DNA from: DAIDKA01 sp036489445
Lineage (GTDB): Bacteria; Pseudomonadota; Gammaproteobacteria; Steroidobacterales; Steroidobacteraceae
Assembly (NCBI GenBank): GCA_036489445.1
Contig: DASXFV010000008.1
Span: forward strand, 1 to 42,811
Reading direction: 5' to 3'
Length of the DNA stretch: 42,811 bases
The notes under the pieces are model-generated. The model worked only from the letters and a program-made list of their open reading frames with translations, did not search any database and was not told where the DNA came from. Below, one piece after another: positions 6,704 through 14,542 of the stretch. Each line of letters opens with the position of its first letter. Position 1 is the stretch's first letter. Made by a program: the position numbers and the translations under genes.

Positions 6704-7357
6704 ATGGGTTCTGAGCGCCTACTCGATCCGTTTATTGCCGCTGCCGACCGGGCTTTGCGGGCTCTCGCCGCCCCAGCTCACGCTTCCCGTCCCTATCCCA
6801 GCAGGCCTGAAGCCTCCCCGCTCCCCGCGCCAGGCCCCTCCCTGGATGCCACGCAGCGCCACGAATCGGCCGCACTCATGCGCGTGAACCATGCCGGGGA
6901 GGTGGCGGCACAGGCGCTCTATCACGGACAGGCCATGGTGGCGCGTTCCCCGGCCACGCGTGAGCTGTTGCTCAAGGCTGCGCGGGAAGAGGCCGATCAC
7001 CTGGGGTGGTGTGAACAGCGTTTGCGGGAACTGGGATCCGGCCCCAGTGTGTTGAACCCGCTGTGGTATGCCGGCTCCTTTGCCATCGGCGCAGTGGCCG
7101 CAGCCTTTGGCGATGGCGCCAGCCTGGGGTTTGTCGCCGAGACGGAACGCCAGGTGGAAGGACATCTGGATGAACACCTGCAGCGCCTGCCGATCGCCGA
7201 TGTCACCAGCCGCGCGGTGGTGGATGCCATGCGCAACGATGAAATCGCCCATGCGGCTACGGCGCGCGCGGCGGGCGCCATCGAGTTGCCGGGCGTTATC
7301 CGCGGATTGATGCGAGCGGCTGCAACCGTCATGACACGGACTGCCTACTGGATCTGA
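6704..7357 (+). CDS. coq7: 2-polyprenyl-3-methyl-6-methoxy-1,4-benzoquinol hydroxylase (demethoxyubiquinone hydroxylase)
   Basis: Coq7/CAT5-type diiron monooxygenase that performs the C6 hydroxylation, the last ring hydroxylation of ubiquinone synthesis, at the inner membrane face. The 217-aa product begins MGSERLLDPF, matching the family start. Diiron ligands visible are E66 (NHAGEV), E96 and H99 (REEADH), E148 (AETE), and E180 with H183 (NDEIAH). A hydrophobic segment at about 122-142 is the membrane-docking helix. A proline-rich stretch (29-46) separates the N-terminus from the catalytic core. Its presence implies aerobic ubiquinone synthesis and takes the place of UbiF. Confidence 0.95.
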   Translation: MGSERLLDPFIAAADRALRALAAPAHASRPYPSRPEASPLPAPGPSLDATQRHESAALMRVNHAGEVAAQALYHGQAMVARSPATRELLLKAAREEADHLGWCEQRLRELGSGPSVLNPLWYAGSFAIGAVAAAFGDGASLGFVAETERQVEGHLDEHLQRLPIADVTSRAVVDAMRNDEIAHAATARAAGAIELPGVIRGLMRAAATVMTRTAYWI

Positions 7358-7390
7358 ACCTGACTTTTCGTTGCCCAGCACACTGCCCGC

Positions 7391-7417
7391 TTGCAGTTCT
7401 GTGGGCTTGTGTATAAA
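7391..7417 (+). promoter_or_regulatory. Candidate crp promoter
   Basis: TTGCAG (7391-7396) and TATAAA (7412-7417) are separated by 15 bp, 36 nt upstream of the crp start codon. The spacing is short for sigma70, so the -35 assignment is tentative. I see no convincing TGTGA-N6-TCACA self-binding site. Confidence 0.4.
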
Positions 7418-7452
7418 AACTAGAGCGCACGCGCTTACGGGGAATTCGAGAT

Positions 7453-8199
7453 ATGGAAGAGAACGTCAAGCCGCTCAGTGACATTCCAGCGATCAATCGC
7501 TTTCTGAGCTATTGCCGCATTCGCACGGTGCCTTCCAAGACCGTCGTCATCCATGCGGGGGACCTGCCCGACGTTCTGTACTACATCATCAGCGGCTCGG
7601 TCGAAGTGATGATCGAGGACGAGGAAGGCAATGAGATGGTTCTCGCCTACCTCAACAAGGGTCAGTTCTTCGGCGAAATGGGCTTGTTCTACGAACAGCC
7701 CACCCGCAGCGCCTGGGTCCGCACCCGCAACCAGTGCGAACTGGCTGAAATGACCTACCCGCGATTCCGACAGATCGCCGCGGAGAGCCCGGGACTGATT
7801 TTCGAGCTGGCCACGCAGCTGGCCACGCGCCTGGATCGCACCAATCGCAAGCTGGGTGACCTGGCCTTCGTGGATGTCACCGGCCGCGTGGCCCATGCGA
7901 TCATGGACCTGTGCGGTGAACCGGATGCCATGACCCACCCGGAGGGTATGCAGATCAAGGTCAGCCGGCAGGAGCTGTCGCGCCTGGTGGGTTGCTCGCG
8001 TGAAATGGCCGGCCGCGTGCTCAAGGTGCTGGAGGATCAGGGCCTGCTGCGTGCCACGGGCAAAACCATCGTGGTCTTCAATGCCCGCCCCAAGACCAAG
8101 ACGCGCCCCGTCATCGTCCCGGCCAATGCCAAGCCCGTCAATGCTCGAGCCATCCGCGTGGAAGAGGCCGATGATGATGATGAGGATGACGACGAATAA
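7453..8199 (+). CDS. crp: CRP/Vfr/Clp-type global regulator with acidic C-terminal tail
   Basis: This cyclic-nucleotide-binding transcription factor has an N-terminal jelly roll (about 20-115), dimer helix (116-145) and winged HTH (about 165-212). Effector pocket residues follow E. coli CRP: FFGEMGLF with E75 and TRSAWVR with R85. The C-helix pair Thr127-Ser128 of CRP is Thr130-Asn131 here, a change at a base-contacting position. The recognition helix CSREMAGRVL (181-190) is nearly that of CRP, so TGTGA-like sites are expected. CRP ends near residue 209. This protein adds residues 213-248, first basic and proline-rich, then ending in eleven residues that are all Asp or Glu (238-248) apart from one Ala. 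Whether it senses cAMP or c-di-GMP is undecided. Confidence 0.9.
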   Translation: MEENVKPLSDIPAINRFLSYCRIRTVPSKTVVIHAGDLPDVLYYIISGSVEVMIEDEEGNEMVLAYLNKGQFFGEMGLFYEQPTRSAWVRTRNQCELAEMTYPRFRQIAAESPGLIFELATQLATRLDRTNRKLGDLAFVDVTGRVAHAIMDLCGEPDAMTHPEGMQIKVSRQELSRLVGCSREMAGRVLKVLEDQGLLRATGKTIVVFNARPKTKTRPVIVPANAKPVNARAIRVEEADDDDEDDDE

Positions 8200-8205
8200 G
8201 TCGTC
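8188..8205. terminator. Small hairpin enclosing the crp stop codon
   Basis: GACGAC (8188-8193) and GTCGTC (8200-8205) pair around GAATAA, so the TAA stop lies in the loop. It sits at the junction of the convergent crp and rpe genes, whose stops are 9 nt apart. There is no T-tract, and six pairs is short for a terminator. Confidence 0.3.
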
Positions 8206-8208
8206 GGC

Positions 8209-8901
8209 TCAGGTACCGGTCCCTTGGCTTCCGCGTGCGGCGTCGATGGCCGCGCGCATCGCTCGCAGCGTCGCGGCGTAATCCGGGCTGCCGAACACGG
8301 CGGATCCCGCAACAAAAGTATCGGCACCCGCGGCCGCGATCATGCCGATGTTCTCCACCTTCACACCCCCGTCGATTTCCAGCCGGATCGGGCGGGTCTG
8401 CGCATCGATGCGCGCGCGTACGGACTTGAGCTTTTCCAGGGATTGCGCAATGAACTTCTGGCCGCCAAAGCCCGGATTCACGGACATGACAAGCACCAGG
8501 TCGAGCTTGCCCAAGGTGTAGTCCAGCCACTGCAGCGGCGTTGCCGGGTTCAGCACCAGGCCGGCACGGCACCCCTGATCGTGGATCAGCTCGATGGTCC
8601 GATCCACATGTTCGGTGGCCTCGGGATGGAAACTGATATAGGTCGCCCCGGCGCGCGCGAAGTCGGTGACGATGCGGTCCACGGGGCTGACCATCAGATG
8701 CACGTCGAGCATTACATCCGGGGAATGCCGGTGCAGGGCCTCACACACCATCGGACCGATGGTCAGATTGGGCACGTAGTGATTGTCCATCACATCGAAA
8801 TGGATGAGGTCGGCGCCGGCATGCACGACGCCATCAACTTCCTCTCCCAGTCGGGCGAAGTCGGCGGACAGGATGGACGGGGCGAGCCAGCTGGTTTCCA
8901 T
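8209..8901 (-). CDS. rpe: Ribulose-phosphate 3-epimerase
   Basis: Rpe interconverts ribulose-5-phosphate and xylulose-5-phosphate in the pentose phosphate pathway. The 230-aa TIM-barrel protein carries the metal ligands H34 and D36 (DLIHFDVMD), H68 (DVHLM) and the Asp of LEIDGGV. The phosphate-binding loop MSVNPGFGGQKF and the C-terminal AGADTFVAGSAVFG are also present. It starts at the ATG complementary to 8899-8901, 19 nt after djlA on the same strand, so the two are probably co-transcribed. The C-terminus converges with crp. The isomerase partner rpiA is also in this window. Confidence 0.97.
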   Translation of the reverse strand: METSWLAPSILSADFARLGEEVDGVVHAGADLIHFDVMDNHYVPNLTIGPMVCEALHRHSPDVMLDVHLMVSPVDRIVTDFARAGATYISFHPEATEHVDRTIELIHDQGCRAGLVLNPATPLQWLDYTLGKLDLVLVMSVNPGFGGQKFIAQSLEKLKSVRARIDAQTRPIRLEIDGGVKVENIGMIAAAGADTFVAGSAVFGSPDYAATLRAMRAAIDAARGSQGTGT

Positions 8902-8920
8902 GGTCGTGATTCTAGCAGTA

Positions 8921-9739
8921 TCAAATACCGCGGCGTTCCCGTACGAGTTCCCAAGCTTCGATGATCTGCTGGGTGCGCTCCTTGGCGTGCTCGATCATCG
9001 AATCGGGCAGACCGTTGGCTTTGAGCTTGTCGGGATGATGGCGGCTCAGCTGCCGTCGATAGGCCAGGGACAACTCCTCGTTGCTGTTCTGGGGCGTGCA
9101 CTCCAACACCTTGTAGGCCTGTGCCAGCCGCAACTCCACATCCCCCCCCGCAGCGCTCCCGGGGGCGCCGCCATAGGCATTGCGGCGCATGCGCAGCACC
9201 GCCTCGATATGCGCGAATTCCATGCCACCCAGACCCAGGCGCGTGGCGATGTGCTGCAGCAAAGTGCGCGCCGCGGGCTGCAGATCATTACCCGCCAATG
9301 CCGCACGCATCTGGATTTCGACAAACGCGCGCATCAGGTCCGGCCGGCCCCCGCACGCGCGGTAGAGCGTATCCAGCGCCGTGCCCAATGCGAACTGCGG
9401 CTCTTTGCCTGCGGTGAAACACTCGATCGCCACCCGCACCTGCTCAGGGGTCAGGCGCAGGTCCGACATGACCGAACGCGCCGCCTGGATCTCCTGCTCC
9501 GAGACTCGCCCGTCGGCCTTGGCCACATGGCCCATGACGTGAAAGGTGGTGCGGAAGAACCGCTCGCCGATCTGAACGGCGCTCGTGCCCGCGCCACCGA
9601 CAGTGCCCGGGCGCCGGACGGCACCGGGCGCGGAATTGGCGTCGAACTGATGCCCCACCAGGACACCGATCGCCGCCCCGACAGGGCCGCCGGCCAGCAT
9701 GCCGATCAATCCACCGACCGCTTTTCCGATCCATTGCAT
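8921..9739 (-). CDS. djlA: Membrane-anchored DnaJ-like co-chaperone
   Basis: DjlA tethers a J-domain to the inner membrane and stimulates DnaK. The 272-aa protein (E. coli 271) starts MQWIGKAVGG. It has one glycine-rich membrane segment (about 6-28), a TerB-like helical domain (about 60-175, with VAKADGRVSEQEI) and a C-terminal J-domain containing HHPDKLKANGLP with the HPD triad. The ATG complementary to 9737-9739 is chosen because a longer frame to 9790 adds a non-conserved basic leader. It is divergent from purC and heads the djlA-rpe unit. Confidence 0.92.
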   Translation of the reverse strand: MQWIGKAVGGLIGMLAGGPVGAAIGVLVGHQFDANSAPGAVRRPGTVGGAGTSAVQIGERFFRTTFHVMGHVAKADGRVSEQEIQAARSVMSDLRLTPEQVRVAIECFTAGKEPQFALGTALDTLYRACGGRPDLMRAFVEIQMRAALAGNDLQPAARTLLQHIATRLGLGGMEFAHIEAVLRMRRNAYGGAPGSAAGGDVELRLAQAYKVLECTPQNSNEELSLAYRRQLSRHHPDKLKANGLPDSMIEHAKERTQQIIEAWELVRERRGI

Positions 9740-9804
9740 ACGCTGATATATTAGCAACCGCGGCGCTCGCCGCCTGGTTGCGTACCCCAATTCAAGAACC
9801 CGCG

Positions 9805-10692
9805 ATGACTCCCGGCACCGTCTACCGAACCGCGCTCAGCGGCATGAAACTCCTGCACGCCGGCAAGGTGCGGGACAACTATGCCGTGGACGATCAGAGG
9901 ATGCTCATCGTCACCACCGATCGCCTGTCGGCATTTGACGTGGTGCTTCCTGATCCGATTCCCGAGAAGGGCCGGATCCTGACGCAGATCTCCGATTTCT
10001 GGTTCGACCGCACGCGACACATCGTACCCAATCACCTGACCGGATGGGCACTGTCGCAGCTGCCGCTGCCGGCACGGGAACTGGCGATACTCGAAGGCCG
10101 GGCGATCATTGTCAAACGACTCAAGCCGCTACCGCTGGAGGCGGTCGTGCGCGGTTACCTGATCGGGTCAGGCTGGAAGGACTACCAGCGCACCGGCAAG
10201 GTGTGCGGCATCGAGCTGCCGCCGGGTCTGCAGCAGGCCCAGCGTCTGCCGTCGCCCATCTTCACACCCGCGACCAAGGCGCAGATGGGTGCGCATGATG
10301 AAAACATCTCCTTTGCCGAGGTGAGCGCCCTGATCGGCGTGGAACTGGCAGATCAGGTACGCACGACGGCGTTGGCGCTGTACCGGTTCGCCGCCGAACA
10401 TGCCCGTGCGCGCGGCATCATCATCGCGGACACCAAATTTGAATTTGGGTTGGGACCCGCCGGACAGCTCACGCTGATGGATGAAGTGCTGACACCGGAC
10501 TCCTCACGCTTCTGGCCCGCGGATACCTACCAGGTCGGCAGCAGCCCGCCGAGCTTCGACAAGCAGTACGTGCGCGATTATCTGGAAACACTGGATTGGG
10601 ACAAGCGCGCACCGGGACCGGCATTGCCTGCGCGCATCATCACGGCCACCCGCGACAAGTACCTCGAAGCCCTGCAGCGCCTGACCGCCTAA
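9805..10692 (+). CDS. purC: Phosphoribosylaminoimidazole-succinocarboxamide synthase (SAICAR synthase), long form
   Basis: PurC condenses CAIR with aspartate using ATP in purine biosynthesis. At 295 aa it belongs to the long family type rather than the 237-aa E. coli type. Motifs are LLHAGKVRDNY near the N-terminus, TTDRLSAFDVVL, the ATP/substrate region VVRGYLIGSGWKDY, IIIADTKFEFG and DEVLTPDSSRFWP. ATG 9805 is chosen over an in-frame TTG at 9778, which would add nine non-conserved residues. TATATT at 9747-9752 is a weak -10 candidate, overlapping the djlA upstream region. purE-purK lies 3.3 kb downstream. Confidence 0.95.
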   Translation: MTPGTVYRTALSGMKLLHAGKVRDNYAVDDQRMLIVTTDRLSAFDVVLPDPIPEKGRILTQISDFWFDRTRHIVPNHLTGWALSQLPLPARELAILEGRAIIVKRLKPLPLEAVVRGYLIGSGWKDYQRTGKVCGIELPPGLQQAQRLPSPIFTPATKAQMGAHDENISFAEVSALIGVELADQVRTTALALYRFAAEHARARGIIIADTKFEFGLGPAGQLTLMDEVLTPDSSRFWPADTYQVGSSPPSFDKQYVRDYLETLDWDKRAPGPALPARIITATRDKYLEALQRLTA

Positions 10693-10696
10693 GACC

Positions 10697-12079
10697 ATGT
10701 CCAATTGGATATGGGACCGTCTGGATGCCGCTATCTTCAGCCGCGCTGCCGGACGCCGGGGCGCATTGTTCGCGGCCCTGCGTCTGGGTCGCTATCCCTA
10801 TGCCGTGATCCGGGACCTGGCGCTCGGCGGGATCAACATGCGGGCGACCGCGCTGGTGTTCACCACGGTGCTGTCACTGGTGCCACTGCTGGCCTTCAGT
10901 TTCATCATCATCCGCCAGCTTGGCGGTCACGCCGGACGCGAACTGCAGCCCATTGTGCTGGAGTTCTTCCGCCCGGTGGGCGCAGACGCCAACGGCATCA
11001 CCCGCCAGGTGTTGCAGTTCGCAGGTCGCCTGCGTCATGGCGTGGTCAGCATCCTGGGTATCACGCTGCTGGCCTGGTCACTGATCGGAACCATCCAGAA
11101 GGTCGAGGACAGCTTCAATTACGTATGGCGGGTACCCCAGCCCCGCAGCCTGGGACGCCGCGTGAGCGAGTTCCTGAGCCTTCTGGTGATAGGCCCGGTG
11201 CTGCTGGGCGGGTTCATCGCGCTGTCGCATACGGCGATCATTGCGCGCCCCCTGCAGGTCGCCAACTCACTGCCGCTGATGAACCGCATGCTGAGCCTCG
11301 GTGTGCAGGTCGCCCCTTACGCCATGGTGACGGTCCTGTTCACCTTTCTGTACATGTTCATTCCGAACACCCGGGTGCGACTGCGTCCGGCGGTCATCGG
11401 CGCAGTGGTGGCGGGTGTGGCCTGGGCGGCGGTGGGCAGTGTCTTCACCCGCTTGGTGGTCTACAGCGCGCGCCTGACTCTGGTGTACGCCGGCTTTGCC
11501 GCCGTGATCGGCGTGGTGATGTGGACGTACTTTGGCTGGCTGATCCTGCTGACGGGCGCGCAACTGTCGTTTTACATACAAAATCCCAGCTATCTGCGTT
11601 TCGGCCTGCGCGAGCTGCACCTGTCCGCCGCGGAGCTCGAGCAGCTGGCACTGACGATCACTTTCCTCATCGCCCACAACGCGGGGACCGGGCGGCCGCG
11701 CTACACCCTGGATGCGCTGGCCACGGACCTGGGCGTCACAGGGATCGCGCTCGCCCCGCTGATCACCTCGCTGGAACATGCACGCGTGCTGCGGCTTGCC
11801 GGAGAGGCGCTGCTGCTGGCACGTGATCCGGCGCATCTGGGCATCATCGATATTGTGGAGGCTGCCCGGCATCACCACAGCGGCAAGCCGGTGAGTCGCG
11901 CCCTGGCCATTCCGGGAGTAAGTCAGGTGGTGGCGCAGGCGGATGCGGCGCGGCGTGCGGCATTTGCCGGGCGCACTCTGCTGGATGTCCTGCAATCCAG
12001 TCCGGTGCAGTTTTCCAACGAGCCCAGCGGGGAGTTTGCGGCCTCGGCTACTCGCCGGCTATGGTCAGATCATCAATGA
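10697..12079 (+). CDS. yihY: YihY/BrkB-family inner membrane protein
   Basis: This 460-aa protein has the YihY/virulence factor BrkB core, with about six membrane helices between residues 45 and 300. Family landmarks are RATALVFTTVLSLVPLLAF, SFNYVWRV and WTYFGWLILLTGAQL. Residues about 320-400 form a soluble winged-helix-like extension (LALTITFLIAHNAGTGRPRYTLDALA) seen in many proteobacterial members. The biochemical function is unknown, and the older RNase BN assignment of yihY has been withdrawn. It starts 4 nt after purC, so the two are probably co-transcribed. Its last 32 nt overlap the end of pmbA on the opposite strand. Confidence 0.85.
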   Translation: MSNWIWDRLDAAIFSRAAGRRGALFAALRLGRYPYAVIRDLALGGINMRATALVFTTVLSLVPLLAFSFIIIRQLGGHAGRELQPIVLEFFRPVGADANGITRQVLQFAGRLRHGVVSILGITLLAWSLIGTIQKVEDSFNYVWRVPQPRSLGRRVSEFLSLLVIGPVLLGGFIALSHTAIIARPLQVANSLPLMNRMLSLGVQVAPYAMVTVLFTFLYMFIPNTRVRLRPAVIGAVVAGVAWAAVGSVFTRLVVYSARLTLVYAGFAAVIGVVMWTYFGWLILLTGAQLSFYIQNPSYLRFGLRELHLSAAELEQLALTITFLIAHNAGTGRPRYTLDALATDLGVTGIALAPLITSLEHARVLRLAGEALLLARDPAHLGIIDIVEAARHHHSGKPVSRALAIPGVSQVVAQADAARRAAFAGRTLLDVLQSSPVQFSNEPSGEFAASATRRLWSDHQ

Positions 12080-13394
12080 GCACCGAGCCGGTGTGCAGCG
12101 CCCCGCGGTCATCCACATCACCGCCAATCGCCGCGATGCCTTTGAACATCTCGCGCAGGTTGCCGGCGATCGTGATCTCGTGCACCGGATAGGCGATCTG
12201 CCCGTTCTCGATCCAGAAGCCGCTGGCGCCGCGCGAATAATCGCCGGTCACGGGGTTCACGCCCTGACCCATCAGTTCTGTGACCAGGAGGCCGGTACCC
12301 ATGGTGCGCAGCAGCTCTGCGCGGGTGGGCGCAGCCTTGCTGGAGCGGATGAAGAGATTGTGGACGCCATCGGCGTTGCCGGTGGTCCTCAGTCCCAGCT
12401 TGCGGGCGGAATAACTGTCGAGCACATAGCCCTGGACCACTCCATCGATGACCAGTTGCCGGTCACGCGTCGCCACGCCTTCACCGTCAAACGGACTGCT
12501 CGCCAGGCCCTTGGGGATATGCGGGCGTTCCTCGATGTTCACGAAGTCAGGGAACACATTCTGCCCGGCGCACTCGAGCAGGAAAGTGGTCTTGCGGTAC
12601 TGGCTGCCGCCGCGGATGGCGCCGATGAAACTGCGGAACAGACCGCGCGCCATTTCCGGGATGAACATCACGGGTGCACGCTGGGTCGCCAGACGGTGCG
12701 CACCCAGGCGCGCGACCGCATTCTCGCCTGCGCGCCGCCCGATTGCCGCCGGGTCTTCCAGGTCCGCCGGATCGCGGGCGCTGGAGTACCAGAAATCCCG
12801 CTGCATGTCCTCCTCCTGCTGTGCCAGCAGCACACAGCTGATCGAGTGCGAGCTGCTGGCGAATCCGGCCAGGAAGCCGTGCGAGTTGCCATACACACGC
12901 ACGCCGCGCTGGTTGCCCACCGAGGCCCCTTCGGAGTTGGTGAGGTGCTTGTCCACCGCCATCCCAGCCGCCTCGCAGGCGCGCGCAAGTTCCACCGCCT
13001 GGTCCGGTTCCAGGTCCCAGCGGTGATACAGATCCAGATCCGGCACCTCGCGCGCCAGGTCCGCCGCATCCGCCAGCCCGGAACATTCGTCTTCGGCCGT
13101 GTAACGCGCGATGGCGCAGGCCTTCTGCACCGTGGCGCGCACGGCGGCGGCGCTCAAATCCCCGGTACTGGCTGAGCCCTTGCGCTTGCCGAAGTACACC
13201 GTCAGCCCCAGGCCACGATCGCGCTGGTATTCCACCGTGTCCACTTCGCCTAGCCGCACTGTCACGCTCAGTCCGCGCTGCAAGCTGGCATCAGCCTCAC
13301 ACTGGGAGGCTCCAGCACGTCTGGCTTCCGCCAAGACCTGCTCGATGACCTGGGTCAGTTCCGGGATCCGGGAGCCGTCGACTTCCTGCTGCAT
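12048..13394 (-). CDS. pmbA: Metalloprotease PmbA (TldE)
   Basis: PmbA/TldE pairs with TldD to form a cytoplasmic zinc protease that processes some modified peptides such as microcin B17 and degrades CcdA. The 448-aa product (E. coli 450) shows the U62 family layout: an N-terminal domain with GLGLTVYFGKRKGSAST and a C-terminal barrel with SSPFDGEGVATR, YVLDSYSARKLGLRTTGNA and GFWIENGQIAYPVHEITIAGN. Like other TldE subunits it lacks the HExxxH motif carried by TldD. The start is the ATG complementary to 13392-13394; an upstream in-frame extension is not conserved. It is divergent from darP, as in E. coli. Confidence 0.95.
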   Translation of the reverse strand: MQQEVDGSRIPELTQVIEQVLAEARRAGASQCEADASLQRGLSVTVRLGEVDTVEYQRDRGLGLTVYFGKRKGSASTGDLSAAAVRATVQKACAIARYTAEDECSGLADAADLAREVPDLDLYHRWDLEPDQAVELARACEAAGMAVDKHLTNSEGASVGNQRGVRVYGNSHGFLAGFASSSHSISCVLLAQQEEDMQRDFWYSSARDPADLEDPAAIGRRAGENAVARLGAHRLATQRAPVMFIPEMARGLFRSFIGAIRGGSQYRKTTFLLECAGQNVFPDFVNIEERPHIPKGLASSPFDGEGVATRDRQLVIDGVVQGYVLDSYSARKLGLRTTGNADGVHNLFIRSSKAAPTRAELLRTMGTGLLVTELMGQGVNPVTGDYSRGASGFWIENGQIAYPVHEITIAGNLREMFKGIAAIGGDVDDRGALHTGSVLIDDLTIAGE

Positions 13395-13451
13395 ATGTCC
13401 TGCCGCTGCGTTGGTGCAGAATTGTAGCCCAAGGAGCATGGTACCCACGTG

Positions 13452-13964
13452 ATGCGATTTTCCCGATCCGATCCCGAACCACCCGATGAGGGTCCCAGCA
13501 AGAGCCTGCGCAAGCGTGAGGCGCACGCCGCGCAGGCGCTGGGCGAGCAGTTGGTTGCGCTCAAGGATGCCGACCTGGTGGCGCTGGGCCTGCCCGAGCC
13601 ACTGTACGAGGCCATCGTCGCCGCCCGCAGCATTGGCAGCCGCGGGGGCGCGGCCCGACAACGTCAGTACATCGGCAAGCTGATGCGTGACATCGACCTG
13701 GCCCCCGTGCGCGAAGCCCTGAGCGCCAAGGCCGCCCGCTCGGCCCTGGAGGCGCAACGCTTCCACCGCGCCGAGACCTGGCGCACCCGGCTCATGGCAT
13801 CAGGTCCGGCGGCGCTGGCGGCCCTGCGCGAGGCGTTTCCGGCTCTTGATGAAGGCGACTGGCGCAAGCGTGTGGAGGCCGCACGGACGGAACGGGAACA
13901 CGCCGGAACGGGGGGTGCCGCCTCCCGCGAACTGTTTCGCGCGTTACGCCAACTGCTGGACTGA
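13452..13964 (+). CDS. darP: Ribosome-associated protein DarP/YjgA (DUF615)
   Basis: DarP associates with late 50S assembly intermediates and helps mature the peptidyl transferase centre. The 170-aa protein matches the DUF615 pattern: SKSLRKREAHAAQALGEQL, LPEPLYEAI, the Arg-rich ARQRQYIGKLMRDID and an RTRLMASGP helix. ATG 13452 directly follows an in-frame GTG at 13449; either may be used, behind AAGGAG. The stop lies inside a short hairpin (CTGACC 13961-13966 with GGTCAG 13972-13977) that may mark the transcript end. The darP/pmbA divergent pair is conserved in gammaproteobacteria. Confidence 0.92.
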   Translation: MRFSRSDPEPPDEGPSKSLRKREAHAAQALGEQLVALKDADLVALGLPEPLYEAIVAARSIGSRGGAARQRQYIGKLMRDIDLAPVREALSAKAARSALEAQRFHRAETWRTRLMASGPAALAALREAFPALDEGDWRKRVEAARTEREHAGTGGAASRELFRALRQLLD

Positions 13965-14007
13965 CCCCAGCGGTCAGCCGGTGCAAAGGGGCCGCCGGCG
14001 ATTCAGT

Positions 14008-14013
14008 TACAAT
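14008..14013 (+). promoter_or_regulatory. Candidate -10 of the purEK promoter
   Basis: TACAAT at 14008-14013 lies 31 nt upstream of the purE GTG start. No good -35 is visible at 16-18 bp spacing. I see no clear PurR box. Confidence 0.3.
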
Positions 14014-14044
14014 GCCGCACCGACGTCAATCAGGAGGCAGGACA

Positions 14045-14542
14045 GTGTCAGTGTGGGTCGGCATCATCATGGGCTCGGCTTCGGATTGGGAGACAATGTG
14101 TCCCGCCTCAGAGGTGCTGGATGCTCTGGGCGTACCGTACGAAGTACGCGTCGTCTCGGCACACCGCACGCCGGATCTGCTGTTTGAATATGCGGCCAGC
14201 GCGCGCGCCCGAGGACTCGAAGCCATCATCGCCGGGGCGGGAGGTGCCGCGCACCTGCCAGGCATGACCGCTGCGAAGACCACGCTGCCCGTGCTGGGCG
14301 TGCCCGTGCAGTCGCGCGCCCTGAACGGCATGGATTCACTGCTGTCCATGGTGCAGATGCCCGCGGGCATTCCGGTGGCCACTCTCGCCATCGGCACCGC
14401 TGGAGCCACCAATGCTGCGTTGTTCGCGGCAGCGATCATCGCCAACCGGCACCCCGAAATCCTGCCGCGGCTGGAATCGTACCGCGAGCGGCAGACCGCG
14501 CGGGTACTGGAACATCCGGACCCGCGCATCAGTAAATCATGA
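14045..14542 (+). CDS. purE: N5-carboxyaminoimidazole ribonucleotide mutase
   Basis: PurE converts N5-CAIR to CAIR in purine synthesis, acting after PurK. The 165-aa product has the family motifs IIMGSASDWETM (residues about 6-17), VVSAHRTPD with the catalytic His, GAGGAAHLPGMTAAKTTLPVLGVPV and the terminal ATLAIGTAGATNAAL. The start is GTG 14045, placed by AGGAG (14032-14036) 8 nt upstream. An in-frame ATG at 14012 precedes that Shine-Dalgarno and is rejected. The stop overlaps purK by ATGA, coupling the two enzymes. Confidence 0.96.
   Translation: MSVWVGIIMGSASDWETMCPASEVLDALGVPYEVRVVSAHRTPDLLFEYAASARARGLEAIIAGAGGAAHLPGMTAAKTTLPVLGVPVQSRALNGMDSLLSMVQMPAGIPVATLAIGTAGATNAALFAAAIIANRHPEILPRLESYRERQTARVLEHPDPRISKS

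Noticed and set aside
9121..9417. Pro/Ala/Arg-rich plus-strand frames opposite djlA
   Set aside because: Composition is typical of high-GC shadow frames, and DjlA has a clear J-domain on the other strand.
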